DNA from: Actinopolyspora lacussalsi
GTDB lineage: Bacteria; Actinomycetota; Actinomycetes; Mycobacteriales; Pseudonocardiaceae
Length of the DNA stretch: 64,000 nucleotides
Assembly (NCBI GenBank): GCA_030803735.1
Contig: JAURUC010000001.1
Location: 1,435,501-1,499,500 of the forward strand
Direction of reading: 5' to 3'
Each line of letters starts with the position of its first letter. Position 1 is the first letter of the stretch. This document shows, piece after piece, positions 16,551 to 25,253 of the stretch. The position numbers and the translations under genes are program-made. Below the pieces are notes generated by a model that ran no database searches, was not told the origin of the DNA, and was given only the letters and a program-made list of their open reading frames with translations.

Positions 16551-19500
16551 ATGCGTGACACCGACGACGAGGGCGGGCCGATCTTCCGGCCCGCCTCTCT
16601 CGGGCTCACCCGGACGGCCGTGCTTCCGGTGGAGGACTCCGGCCCAACCCGCCTGAATCTCGAACCCGATCCTCGCCCCGACCAGGAAAAACTCGCGGGC
16701 CATCTGCTTCGTCTCGTGGCTGACCAGCGCGTTCGCGAGGCCGTCGAGGTGTCCAGCTCCTCGTTGGCTGGGACCGTGGAAAAGGTCGAGAACGGTGAAC
16801 ACGTCAAGCCGGCCAAGTTGGAGCGCGGCGTACTCGCCGCCGCGCGCTACCTCCTGCGCATGACTGGCAGACCGACGCCTTTCGGGCTGCTGGCAGGCGT
16901 ACAACTCGCGTCGTTCGGGGCTGAATCGCGGGTACGAATCGGACGGAAACACCGAAAACGCGTCACCGCCGACAGCGAATGGCTTTCCGAGAGGCTCGCG
17001 GAACTGCATCACGACAACGCGGTTCGGGAGCGCATTCAGGTCGCCACCAACAATCTGTGCACGGTACGTGGTAACCGATTGGTGCTTCCCCACGTGCGAT
17101 CCACCCCGCGCGAGCACACCGATTCACTCCCCCACGAGATGACCGTAGCCCACACCGCGGTGGTTCGCGCGGCGGTGGAAAACGCGAGGATTCCGGTATT
17201 TTTCGGCGAGCTGCGCGATCGTGTTCAAGGGGAGTTTCCCGAAGCGAACGCGTCCGACATCGAGCGTCTGCTCATCCAGCTCGTAGACCGGGAAATTCTG
17301 CTCACCGACCTGCTCGGCAGACAGGACGAACCGGACCAGCTCCGATACGTGAACCGACGGATCTCCGAAGTGCGGACGTCGACGGCGCTGCGGCTCGGTT
17401 ACGCGGAAAAGCTGCTCTCCGAGTACGAGTCGACCGAGCTCGGCCGCGGTCGCCCTGCCTGGCGAAGCCTCGTCACCGAGATGGGCGGGCTGCACACGCA
17501 TGACCGTCCCCCGGCCCAGGTCGACCTGGACATGGACGCGCGGTTCCACCTTCCGGCAGAGCTCGCGGAGGAGGCCACCCGGGCAGCCGACGTGCTGTGG
17601 CGACTGGGGCCACCCGGAAAAGCCGCACCACTGGTCGAGTACCACGCGAGGTTCCTGGACCGCTACGGTACCGACCAGGTCGTACCCCTCCCCCGGTTGC
17701 TCGATCCGCACCGCGGCCTCGGACCGCCCGATCGGCACCACTTCCGGCAGGACGACGGCACCGCACCGGAATCCGAACCGGAGTACTCCCGGGAGCGCGA
17801 CCAGGCACTCGCCACCGCCGTGCACGCGGCGGGCAGCGAGCTCGTGCTCGACGACCACCTGGTCGAAACGCTCGGCCACGGCGAGGAAGCCCCGCCCCAA
17901 CCGTCGCTGGATCTGTGCGTGCAGCCGCTCGCTCCCTCCGTCGAAGCCCTGCGGAGCGGTGAGTTCCGCATCGTCGTGACAGGCGGTGGGGCCCGGGCGG
18001 GCGGCATGGCGGGCAGGTTCGCCCACGTGCTCGGCGCCGAGCAGCGGTTCGGCGAGCTCTACGAGGAAACCGCCGAGGACTCGTCGCTGAACGCCCAGGT
18101 TTTCTTCCAGCCGAGCACCGAGCGGGCGGGCAACATCACGCGGATGAATCGGCTCATGCCCCGTGCGGTGGCGGTCGGGTGCTTCCCCGACGCGGAGGAC
18201 GCGTTCGCTCCGGAGGACCTCGCCGTGGGCGCCTGTCCGGACCGCCTGTACCTGGTGTCGCTGAGCACCGGGCGCGAGGTGACCGTCACCCGCACCCACC
18301 TGCTGAACCTGACGAGCCAGACGCCGGACCTCGCACGGCTGCTCATCGCGCTGGGTGCCAGCGGCACCCGCGTCTGGACCCCCTGGCAGTGGGGACGGCT
18401 GGAGGCACTGCCCCACCTGCCGCGGGTCAGCCGCGGGAGATCGATCCTGGCCCTGGAACGCTGGCGGGCCGACCCAGCGCTCCGCGACCCGGACCTGCCG
18501 TGGGACCGGTGGCAACGCGCGCTCCGGGAGTGGCGGGAACGGCTCGGCGTCCCCGACCGGATCCGGGCCGGTGTGATGGACCAGCAGCTCGACCTCGACC
18601 TGACCGTGCCGCTGCACCAACGACTGCTGCGCGGCCAGCTGCGCCAGGGCAGAAGCGACGTGGTGCGGGAACAGCCGAGCACGCACGGCTCGGAGAGCGG
18701 TTGGAGCGGCGGGCACGCCACCGAGGTCGTGGTGCCCATGCTGTCGACGCGCCCGCGCTCGGCGATACCGGACCCGCCACCCGGCCCGGAGACGGCGCAA
18801 CGGCACACCCCCGGTGGTGAGTGGCTCTACGCCAGGATCTACGCCGCCCGTGAGCACCACGACGCGCTGCTGCAGCGCGAGATCGCCCCGCTGCTCGGGC
18901 GGATCCCCGCCGAGGTCGACCGGTGGTTCTTCGTGCGTTACGCCGATCCCGATCCGCACGTTCGGCTCCGCGTGCACGCGGCACCGCAGGACGTTCGGGA
19001 CCACGTGCTGCCCGTGCTGCACGAGTGGTCGAGCAGGGCGTGCGCCGACGGCACCATCGGCGGGTTCGTGCTCGACACCTACGAACCGGAAACCTCCCGC
19101 TACGGCGGTCCGGAAGCGCTGGAAGCCGCGGAGCGGCTCTTCGCGGCCGACAGCCGCCTGGTGCTCGAACAGCTGCGGAACCGCTCCCGCGGTGGCCCGG
19201 ACATTCCGCTGGCGACGCTCGCCGCGATGAACTATGTGGAGCTCCTCGACGGCCTGGGTGACTGGGACTGGCAGGAGTGGGTCCTGCGACAGTACCCGGC
19301 TGAGACGGAGCACCGCGTCGCCACGGAGACCAGCCGTGCGGCGGCGGAACTGGTCGATCCGGCACGCCGCTGGCAGGCACTGCGCGAGCTGGGGAGCGCC
19401 GACGATCTGCTCGCCTGCTGGGCGCGGCTGGGACCGGCGGTGCGCGAGTACGGGGTGGCACTGAAGCTCGACTCGAGCACCCCCGCTCCGGCGCACTCCA

Positions 19501-19631
19501 CCGCCGTGGGAAGCGTGCTGCACATGCACGCCAACAGGCTGCTGGGGCCGGGGACACGAGCCGAACCGGAGTCGTACGGAATCCTGCGCACGGCGGTCCG
19601 CAGGCACCGTGACCGACTCAGGCACCAGTGA
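16551..19631 (+). CDS. lanB: Lanthipeptide dehydratase LanB (full length)
   Basis: This 1026-residue protein has the LanB N-terminal glutamylation domain (from about residue 15 to 700, with RYLLRMTGRPTPFGLLAGVQ and the late LMPRAVAVGCFPDAEDAFAP region). A SpaB_C elimination domain starts near 757 (WLYARIYAAREHHDALLQRE, FVRYADPDPHVRLRVH, DTYEPETSRYGG). In this class Ser/Thr are glutamylated from Glu-tRNA and glutamate is then eliminated to give Dha/Dhb. The start at 16551 is 20 nt after the precursor stop with GGGGA upstream; the longer frame back to 16371 overlaps the precursor and is rejected. Its stop overlaps the cyclase start. Confidence 0.95.
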   Translation: MRDTDDEGGPIFRPASLGLTRTAVLPVEDSGPTRLNLEPDPRPDQEKLAGHLLRLVADQRVREAVEVSSSSLAGTVEKVENGEHVKPAKLERGVLAAARYLLRMTGRPTPFGLLAGVQLASFGAESRVRIGRKHRKRVTADSEWLSERLAELHHDNAVRERIQVATNNLCTVRGNRLVLPHVRSTPREHTDSLPHEMTVAHTAVVRAAVENARIPVFFGELRDRVQGEFPEANASDIERLLIQLVDREILLTDLLGRQDEPDQLRYVNRRISEVRTSTALRLGYAEKLLSEYESTELGRGRPAWRSLVTEMGGLHTHDRPPAQVDLDMDARFHLPAELAEEATRAADVLWRLGPPGKAAPLVEYHARFLDRYGTDQVVPLPRLLDPHRGLGPPDRHHFRQDDGTAPESEPEYSRERDQALATAVHAAGSELVLDDHLVETLGHGEEAPPQPSLDLCVQPLAPSVEALRSGEFRIVVTGGGARAGGMAGRFAHVLGAEQRFGELYEETAEDSSLNAQVFFQPSTERAGNITRMNRLMPRAVAVGCFPDAEDAFAPEDLAVGACPDRLYLVSLSTGREVTVTRTHLLNLTSQTPDLARLLIALGASGTRVWTPWQWGRLEALPHLPRVSRGRSILALERWRADPALRDPDLPWDRWQRALREWRERLGVPDRIRAGVMDQQLDLDLTVPLHQRLLRGQLRQGRSDVVREQPSTHGSESGWSGGHATEVVVPMLSTRPRSAIPDPPPGPETAQRHTPGGEWLYARIYAAREHHDALLQREIAPLLGRIPAEVDRWFFVRYADPDPHVRLRVHAAPQDVRDHVLPVLHEWSSRACADGTIGGFVLDTYEPETSRYGGPEALEAAERLFAADSRLVLEQLRNRSRGGPDIPLATLAAMNYVELLDGLGDWDWQEWVLRQYPAETEHRVATETSRAAAELVDPARRWQALRELGSADDLLACWARLGPAVREYGVALKLDSSTPAPAHSTAVGSVLHMHANRLLGPGTRAEPESYGILRTAVRRHRDRLRHQ

Positions 19632-20938
19632 TGAGTGGGTCGTCCACGCGGGCCGCCCGGGTCGTCGAGGAACTGGCCGAACGACTGGCCGATCCGGAGG
19701 CCGTGGCCGCCGCGGCGGTGGACGACTCACGGGGCGAGTCGGTCCCACCGTGGTTCCCCCACTCGTTGAGCCACGGCCACGCCGGGATCGCGGTGCTGCA
19801 CGCCGAGCTGGGACACACCCGGCGGCGCTTCCGCGCGATCGCGCACGAGCACCTGCGGCGCGCGGTCGGCGACACCGGTGGTACGAGCTTCCGGGGCGCG
19901 TTCGACGGGGTGGGCGCGGCGGCGAGCGCGGCGCGGGTCGCCTCCGGACACGGCGACTACGGGTCGATCCTCGACCGGCTGGACGAGCACTTGATCGCTC
20001 GTTCCGAGCGACTCGCCACGGCGCAGGAGCTCGAAGCCGGCTCCGCGGAGCCCGTGGCCTTCGAGACGATCGACGTGGTCGTCGGTCTCAGCGGGATCGG
20101 GCGCTACCTGCTGCATCGGCGGGAGAAGAGCGGAGACCCCCGCGACACGGCGTTGCGGGCGGCCCTGCGCGCGCTGACAACGCTGCGACACCCGAGAACC
20201 GTAGAGGGGACCTCGGTTCCCGGCTGGTGGTACGACGCCTCGTCATCGCTGGTGGAGGGGCCCGAGTTCGCGCACGGCCACGCCAACCTGGGCCTGGCGC
20301 ACGGTGTGTCCGGGCCGCTGGCGCTGCTGTCGGTGGCGTGGCGCGACGGGGTGCGGGTACCGGATCAGGCGGAAACCATCCGATACGTGGCCGAGTGGCT
20401 GGTGCACCACCGGTTGCAGGACCGGGCGGGTCCCTACTGGCCCCCGCACCTGGGGCTGGGCCACTACACCGACCCCGGGGCCCACCCGGTCCCGGCGGCG
20501 AACCGTCCATCGTGGTGCTACGGAGCTCCCGGAATCGCACGCGCGCTGGACCTCGCGGGGCAGGCCCTGGGGGTCGAGCGGTGGCGTGGTCTCGCCGTGG
20601 AGGCGGTGCGCGCGGTCACGCGGCGACCGTTGGAGGAGTGGGGCATCGTGGACAGCGGTCTGTGCCACGGCTGGGCGAGCGCCCTGTACCTGTTGTTGCT
20701 CTTCGAGATCCGTCACCCCGAGGCCGGACTGGGCCCCGTGGTCGACGAGACCGCCCACCAACTGCTGGAGCGGTTCGACAGCACGGCCCCCTTCGGCTAC
20801 CGGAACACGCGAACCACGAACCAGGTGCCCGATCCCGGGCTCCTGGAGGGGGCCGCGGGCATCGCGCTGGCCCTGCACGCCTACGCCACGCGCAGCCTCC
20901 CGGCCAGCGGCTGGGACACGCTGCTGCTGCTCGACTGA
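19631..20938 (+). CDS. lanC: Lanthipeptide cyclase LanC
   Basis: This 435-residue protein forms the LanC alpha/alpha barrel with the zinc ligands in SWCYGAPG (Cys296) and GLCHGWAS (Cys345, His346). Other conserved elements are SLSHGHAGIAVLHAEL (as SHGHAGIAVL) and FAHGHANLGLAHGVSGPLALL. It activates Cys thiols to add to Dha/Dhb and close the rings. ATG 19631 overlaps the dehydratase stop (TGATG), so the two are translationally coupled. The region downstream (20939-21103) holds no transporter or protease gene, so export and leader removal must use genes elsewhere. Confidence 0.95.
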   Translation: MSGSSTRAARVVEELAERLADPEAVAAAAVDDSRGESVPPWFPHSLSHGHAGIAVLHAELGHTRRRFRAIAHEHLRRAVGDTGGTSFRGAFDGVGAAASAARVASGHGDYGSILDRLDEHLIARSERLATAQELEAGSAEPVAFETIDVVVGLSGIGRYLLHRREKSGDPRDTALRAALRALTTLRHPRTVEGTSVPGWWYDASSSLVEGPEFAHGHANLGLAHGVSGPLALLSVAWRDGVRVPDQAETIRYVAEWLVHHRLQDRAGPYWPPHLGLGHYTDPGAHPVPAANRPSWCYGAPGIARALDLAGQALGVERWRGLAVEAVRAVTRRPLEEWGIVDSGLCHGWASALYLLLLFEIRHPEAGLGPVVDETAHQLLERFDSTAPFGYRNTRTTNQVPDPGLLEGAAGIALALHAYATRSLPASGWDTLLLLD

Positions 20939-21103
20939 TCCTCGGAAAGCGTGCTCGGGGACCCGCTGGTCCGGGAAATCGACGCCGGAACGCGAAGAGG
21001 CGACGATGCAGCTCCCGCACATGAGTGGACCGGCCACGCGCTCCCTCAACTCACGTCCACCGCACTTCGACAACGAGGCGTCAACGGCGAGAGGTCGCAT
21101 TCC

Positions 21104-21487
21104 TCACTCCGTGAACCGGTCGAGCGCGCCGGCGATCTCGTCGAGCCCGATCAGGCTGCGCGCCGCCCGCAACATCAGGTCCTCGGCCCTGTCCTCGTCG
21201 AGCGCTGTTCGCAACGGATGCCCGTTGATGGCGAGGAACACCATTGCCGCTGCCCATGCTGTTCGCTTGTTGCCGTCCACAAGAGCGTGATTGCTCGCCA
21301 ATGAGTGCAGCAGTGCGGCAGCTTTGCTGTAGACGTCGGTGTAGGCGTCCGCACCGAACACGGAAGCGCGCGGACGGTCCACCGCGCTTTCCAGCAGGCC
21401 GTAGTCTCGCACGCCCGGCGCTGTTCCAAGGGTGATACGTGCTGTCTCAAGGACGTCGGACACGTCCAGGTACTCGATATCGTTCAC
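21104..21487 (-). CDS. doc: Doc/Fic-family toxin
   Basis: This 127-residue protein carries the Fic motif HALVDGNKRTAWAAA (His67 to Arg75), the Doc form of HxFx(D/A)xNK(R). Doc phosphorylates elongation factor Tu; Fic relatives AMPylate. It starts at GTG 21487, overlapping the antitoxin stop in a GTGA junction, and begins VNDIEYLDVSDVLETARITLG. Upstream frame extension is out of the antitoxin's frame and not needed. It is convergent with lanC. Confidence 0.92.
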   Translation of the reverse strand: MNDIEYLDVSDVLETARITLGTAPGVRDYGLLESAVDRPRASVFGADAYTDVYSKAAALLHSLASNHALVDGNKRTAWAAAMVFLAINGHPLRTALDEDRAEDLMLRAARSLIGLDEIAGALDRFTE

Positions 21488-21681
21488 TTCTCGGCCAGGC
21501 GCTCGTTCAATCCCGCCGAGATACCCGCCACTCGCGTGGCGGCAGCGGTGACCTTTCGACGACGCAACTCGGAAACGATCGCATCGTGGGCCATCGAACG
21601 CAGGCTCTTGTCCTCCCTCCCGGCAGCGTCGCGGAGTTGGGCCATCTCTTCCTCGGTAAATTCCACGTTCAAAGCTGGCAC
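21484..21681 (-). CDS. Ribbon-helix-helix antitoxin partner of Doc
   Basis: This 65-residue protein (VPALNVEFTEEEMAQLRDAAG at its start) has an N-terminal beta strand plus two helices typical of CopG/Arc DNA-binding antitoxins and a charged C-terminal tail that should wrap the toxin. GTG 21681 lies about 8 nt after a perfect TATAAT -10 box, so the message is probably leaderless. The gene overlaps the toxin by 4 nt. A Phd-type antitoxin would be the usual Doc partner; this one looks like RHH instead. Confidence 0.82.
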   Translation of the reverse strand: MPALNVEFTEEEMAQLRDAAGREDKSLRSMAHDAIVSELRRRKVTAAATRVAGISAGLNERLAEK

Positions 21682-21688
21682 ACCGCGG

Positions 21689-21720
21689 ATTATACATATC
21701 AGGTACCAGATCTGGTACCT
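21689..21720 (-). promoter_or_regulatory. Promoter and perfect palindromic operator of the toxin-antitoxin pair
   Basis: TATAAT (21694-21689, minus strand) is a perfect -10. AGGTACCAGATCTGGTACCT at 21701-21720 is a 20-bp perfect palindrome over the -35 zone. Binding by the RHH antitoxin there would give conditional autorepression. The predicted start of transcription coincides with the GTG start codon. Confidence 0.7.
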
Positions 21721-22110
21721 TAGTTGCGGTGCGCGGATACCGTCACGCGCCACTGAGATCCACCCGTTTCGAGCCGTACATCCTTCGACTCGCCCTATGC
21801 TCATACGGAGGAGACCACCGGCCCGCATCCGACCATCGCCGCACGCACGTCCGCCGTCGCGGCGATCTCACCGGACGTGAAGCCGAGCCGCCCGGCTGCT
21901 TGTGATCGCCTCGCCACACCCCCTAATCTGGTCTCGCGAAATGGTCACATCTATCCACATCGTGGGAAAACTCAATGGTGGCGCGCTCGGGAGCTGTCGG
22001 AACGCTTCGCGGTCCCCCTCGCACGGCAGCGCGATCGTCGGCGAACGTCTGATCACGTCCCGCCGCGGCACGGTCACCGGGCAGCGCCACGGAAGGAGAC
22101 GTCCGCAGCC
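21721..22110. other. Gap with no convincing gene
   Basis: These 390 bp between the toxin-antitoxin promoter and the methyltransferase start hold short ORFs only, none with recognisable sequence. No clear promoter, terminator or repeat was found apart from the Shine-Dalgarno GGAAGGAGA at 22091-22099 for the next gene. Confidence 0.5.
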
Positions 22111-22926
22111 GTGTCCGCATCCGACGAGGTCTACAGCCAGGGCCACGCCGAAAGCGTGGTTCGCTCGCAGCGCTGGCGGAGGGTGGACAACTCCGCCGCT
22201 TACCTGGTCGAACGACTCCGGCCGGGACAGAACGTGCTCGACGTGGGCTGCGGCCCCGGCACGATCACGGTCGACCTCGCCGAACGGGTGGCGCCCGGCC
22301 GGGTGGTGGGAGTGGACCCGGGCGAGTCGGTGCTGTCCCGCGCGCGGGAGGAAGCCGCTGCGGCGAGGACCGACAACGTGGAGTTCCGCCTGGGTGACGT
22401 GCACGAGCTGGACTTCGACGACGACACCTTCGACGTGGTGCACGCCCACCAGGTGCTGCTGCACCTGACCGATCCGGTGGGCGCGCTCCGGGAGATGCTG
22501 CGGGTCGTCCGACCCGGCGGGATCGTCGCCGCCCGCGACACCGACTACGCCGGAGCGATCTGGTGGCCCGCCGACGAGAGGCTGGAGCGCTGGCGGGAGG
22601 TGTACCGGTCGGTGGCGCGGGACAACGGCACCGAACCGGACGCCGGGCGTCGGCTGCTGGCCTGGGCCCACGCCGCGGGCGCGGTCGAGGTGACGCCGAG
22701 CGCGTCGATCTGGTGCCACGCCACCCCCGAGGAGCGCGCGTGGTGGGGCGGCATGTGGGCGGAGCGGATCGTGAACTCGCGCATCGCCGAGCAGGCCGTG
22801 GCGGGCGGCCACGCCACCGGTGAGGAACTGGCCGCGATCTCGGCGGCCTGGAGCGAGTGGGCCGAGCACCCCGACGGTTGGTTCGCCCTCCCGCACGGTG
22901 AGGTGCTCTGCCGCGCCCCCGGATGA
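22111..22926 (+). CDS. Class I SAM-dependent methyltransferase
   Basis: This 271-residue protein has SAM motif I VLDVGCGPGTITVDLAERV, motif II VVGVDPGESVL, a late VEFRLGDVHELDFDDDTFDVVHAHQVLLHL, and the post-motif LREMLRVVRPGGIVAARDTDY, as in UbiE/COQ5-like small-molecule methyltransferases. GTG 22111 follows GGAAGGAGA. The long N-terminal extension of the frame to 21877 has no family match and is dropped. Substrate unknown; a role in lanthipeptide tailoring is not supported because a toxin-antitoxin pair lies between. Confidence 0.9.
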   Translation: MSASDEVYSQGHAESVVRSQRWRRVDNSAAYLVERLRPGQNVLDVGCGPGTITVDLAERVAPGRVVGVDPGESVLSRAREEAAAARTDNVEFRLGDVHELDFDDDTFDVVHAHQVLLHLTDPVGALREMLRVVRPGGIVAARDTDYAGAIWWPADERLERWREVYRSVARDNGTEPDAGRRLLAWAHAAGAVEVTPSASIWCHATPEERAWWGGMWAERIVNSRIAEQAVAGGHATGEELAAISAAWSEWAEHPDGWFALPHGEVLCRAPG

Positions 22927-23090
22927 GCGATCCGACACGAGCCCGAACGATCCCGGCGCCGAAACCACACCCACCGCCGCGCCCCTGGCGGCAACCGGCA
23001 CAGCACGACGGCTCACCGTGGCGTCATGATCGCTCACTGTGGACAATCGGTCCCGCCGGGTTACCAAGACGGCCGAGGAAGGAGCCACCG

Positions 23091-23903
23091 TTGGAGACGG
23101 GGACCGGACAGCAGCCACCGCAGGTGGACGAGCAGACACCCAACATCGCGCGGATGTACGACTACTTCCTCGGCGGCTCGGCGCACTTCGAGTCCGACCG
23201 AGCCGCGGCGGAGGAGTTCCTCCGGGTCTACCCGGGCAACACGCTGTGGGCCCAGCACAACCGCTCGTTCCTCGGACGGGCGGTACGCGAGTTGTGCGAG
23301 CTGGGCATCGACCAGTTCCTCGACCTGGGATCGGGCATCCCGACCGTGGGCAACGTGCACGAGATCGCCCACCGGACGAACCCCGATGCCAGGGTGGCCT
23401 ACGTCGACATCGAACCGGTCGCGGTCAGCCACGCCGAGCACATGCTGCGGGGGACAGAGCTGGCGACCATCACGCGGGCCGACCTGCGGCGTCCGGAAGA
23501 GGTACTGACCGCTCCCGGAGTGGCCGGGCTGCTGGACTTCACCCGGCCCGTGGCGGTGCTGGCAGTGGCTATCCTGGACATCATCTCGGTCCGGGACCCC
23601 CACGGGATGCTGGCCACCTACCGCGAGGCGTGCGCGCCCGGAAGCGCGCTGGCCGTCACCAACGGCGCGCAGCTGGCCATGACCGACGCCGAACGAGCGG
23701 GCATCGACCGGGTCATGTCGGGCACCACCACCCCGCACGTGACGTTCCGCGATCCCGAGGAGGTCCGGGAGCTGTTCGCGGGATACACCCTGCTGGAACC
23801 CGGCGTGGTCCCCAGCGCCGCTTGGCGACCGATCGAGCCCGTCACCGACGAGGCGGCCCGGCACTCCAACGGCTACGCCGCCGTGGGGATCCGATCCAGC
23901 TGA
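23091..23903 (+). CDS. DUF574/SAV2177-family SAM-dependent methyltransferase
   Basis: This 270-residue protein has the signature PNIARMYDYFLGGSAHFESDR, then QFLDLGSGIPTVGNVHEIAH and RVAYVDIEPVAVSHA of the actinobacterial DUF574 methyltransferases. These are often numerous in Streptomyces-like genomes and have unknown substrates. The start is a rare TTG at 23091 with GGAAGGAG just upstream; the frame continues upstream to 22923 but that part is Pro/Arg-rich and unsupported. It follows the previous methyltransferase by 165 bp. Confidence 0.92.
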   Translation: METGTGQQPPQVDEQTPNIARMYDYFLGGSAHFESDRAAAEEFLRVYPGNTLWAQHNRSFLGRAVRELCELGIDQFLDLGSGIPTVGNVHEIAHRTNPDARVAYVDIEPVAVSHAEHMLRGTELATITRADLRRPEEVLTAPGVAGLLDFTRPVAVLAVAILDIISVRDPHGMLATYREACAPGSALAVTNGAQLAMTDAERAGIDRVMSGTTTPHVTFRDPEEVRELFAGYTLLEPGVVPSAAWRPIEPVTDEAARHSNGYAAVGIRSS

Positions 23904-24263
23904 CCGGTGGCGGATACTCCCGGCCCACGGCTCGGTATTGGGCGTGGAAGCTGTTGCGGAGTTCCCGCGCTCCCGTCATCGGACGAGTCCCACCGAGAAG
24001 CTCTGCAGCATCGCGCGTTCCGCTTGTTCGGAGTAAAACTTCCTGCCCTGAGTTCCGCCGTCCGGAGCACACCCGAAACCGAAGAGGTCGCATCACGATG
24101 TCGAACTCTCGTTCTCCCCTGGTCTTTTCGAGTGAAAGAACCCGATTCTCCCTCCTCGCGAAGGAACCGTTGCCACGCTGCGAACGGAACACCACTTCAG
24201 ACGAGGAATTCCGGAGTGGACGTTCCGGATCCGATGATCAGCGTCCTCGCGAGGAGAACGAAC
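23904..24263. other. Gap upstream of the secreted protein
   Basis: No gene is supported in these 360 bp. TCCTCGCGAGGA, a perfect 12-bp palindrome at 24244-24255, overlaps the ribosome-binding site of the next gene and could mask it in the mRNA. The rest shows nothing clear. Confidence 0.4.
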
Positions 24264-24749
24264 ATGAGGAAGAAGTTACGCACGATACTTCCAGCGTTGC
24301 TGGGAATGGTGCTGGTCTGTGCCACTTTCACGGCGGCACGTCCGGCAGCGGCCGATGCGGGTTTCCTTGACCGGGCTGAGGGGTTCACCAGAGTTCCCGT
24401 GCACGAGGTGGGGACCTCGAGCTCACGAGCCGGGACGCTGTCCTACACCGAGTCGTGCTTCGGGTACACCGGACGATTCCGGGACGGCACGGACGTCGTC
24501 TTCGTCGACTGGGTGACCGACGTGAACGAGTGCTTCGGGATCTCCCCCACGCGAAAGATCTGGCACACCTGGCCGAACGCGGGACGCTGGCACGAGATGC
24601 CCGGCAACGGCCGGGCCGACCGGATAACCGGGGTGGGCGAGAACACGAGCACGGGCGTCCGGGTCGTGGAGGTGTACGTGAACAGCAGCGGTCGCTACTG
24701 GTGCAGCACCTACGACAACGGCTGGGGTTCGTGGTGGAACTGCACCTGA
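24264..24749 (+). CDS. Small secreted protein of unknown function
   Basis: This 161-residue protein has a typical Sec signal peptide (MRKKLRTILPALLGMVLVC, cleavage near ARPAAA-DAG at about residue 30). The mature part of about 130 residues has four Cys, possibly two disulfides (TESCFGY, VNECFGI, RYWCSTY, WWNCT), and many Trp, suggesting a compact extracellular beta fold. GAGGAGA lies 6 nt before ATG 24264. No family is recognised. It stands alone with its own hairpin downstream. Confidence 0.82.
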   Translation: MRKKLRTILPALLGMVLVCATFTAARPAAADAGFLDRAEGFTRVPVHEVGTSSSRAGTLSYTESCFGYTGRFRDGTDVVFVDWVTDVNECFGISPTRKIWHTWPNAGRWHEMPGNGRADRITGVGENTSTGVRVVEVYVNSSGRYWCSTYDNGWGSWWNCT

Positions 24750-24884
24750 GCCCGTTGCCGCGCCTCGCGGTGCAGGGGCCGAGCCACGGTTTCAGGGGTT
24801 TCCGTCTTCTTTGACCATGACTCGCTCCGTCCCGACACCTCGTCTCGGAGCCGGTCAGCGGTGACGTCCGAGCGATCGGAATCG

Positions 24885-24925
24885 GTCCGCTACGTCACGG
24901 ACCACGCACTCGTGATGTAGCGGAC
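24885..24925. terminator. Strong hairpin downstream of the secreted-protein gene
   Basis: GTCCGCTACGTCAC and GTGATGTAGCGGAC pair over 14 bp (one G-T) around a 13-nt loop. It starts 136 nt after the stop of the secreted-protein gene. There is no T-run, as is common in actinomycete terminators. The remainder of the gap 24750-25253 has no gene I can support. Confidence 0.5.
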
Positions 24926-25163
24926 TCCGGATGTCCCCGTCCGCCTGGACGACCCCATGGCGAGCTCTCACGAAACGGGCTCGCGCGTCCACTCCTCGAA
25001 CCACCTGCCCACCTGGCCGGAAAACCGGTGTTCGGCGGAGGTTCCGCAAGTTTCAGCGACGTAGAAAGCACCCGGCGCACCGGGGCCGGAGAGGCCACGA
25101 ACTCCCCTCCGGGAATGCCACCGTCGGATCCACCGTTTCCCCGCGGGCCATCGTGGAAACCCT

Positions 25164-25178
25164 GTTGGTCCGACCAAC
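25164..25178. promoter_or_regulatory. Palindrome upstream of the DJ-1/PfpI gene
   Basis: GTTGGTC-C-GACCAAC is a perfect 7-1-7 palindrome about 75 bp before the start codon of the DJ-1/PfpI gene. A regulator site is likely from position; the regulator is not known and none is encoded next to it. Confidence 0.45.
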
Positions 25179-25253
25179 CCACGATCGGCCCCACCCTTCA
25201 GCTGTCCCGCTGAGCGGACCGACGAAAGATCCCGGAACGAGGAGTGTTGCGGC

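Noticed and set aside
17124..19748. An 874-codon minus-strand ORF antisense to lanB
   Set aside because: It is low-complexity Arg/Gly/Pro/Val-rich translation of the opposite strand of a well-recognised gene; a common artefact in high-GC DNA.
22111..23903. Two methyltransferases as lanthipeptide tailoring enzymes (FxLD methyltransferase system)
   Set aside because: They are separated from lanC by the toxin-antitoxin pair, face the other way from it, and neither has the PCMT-like fold expected for that system.
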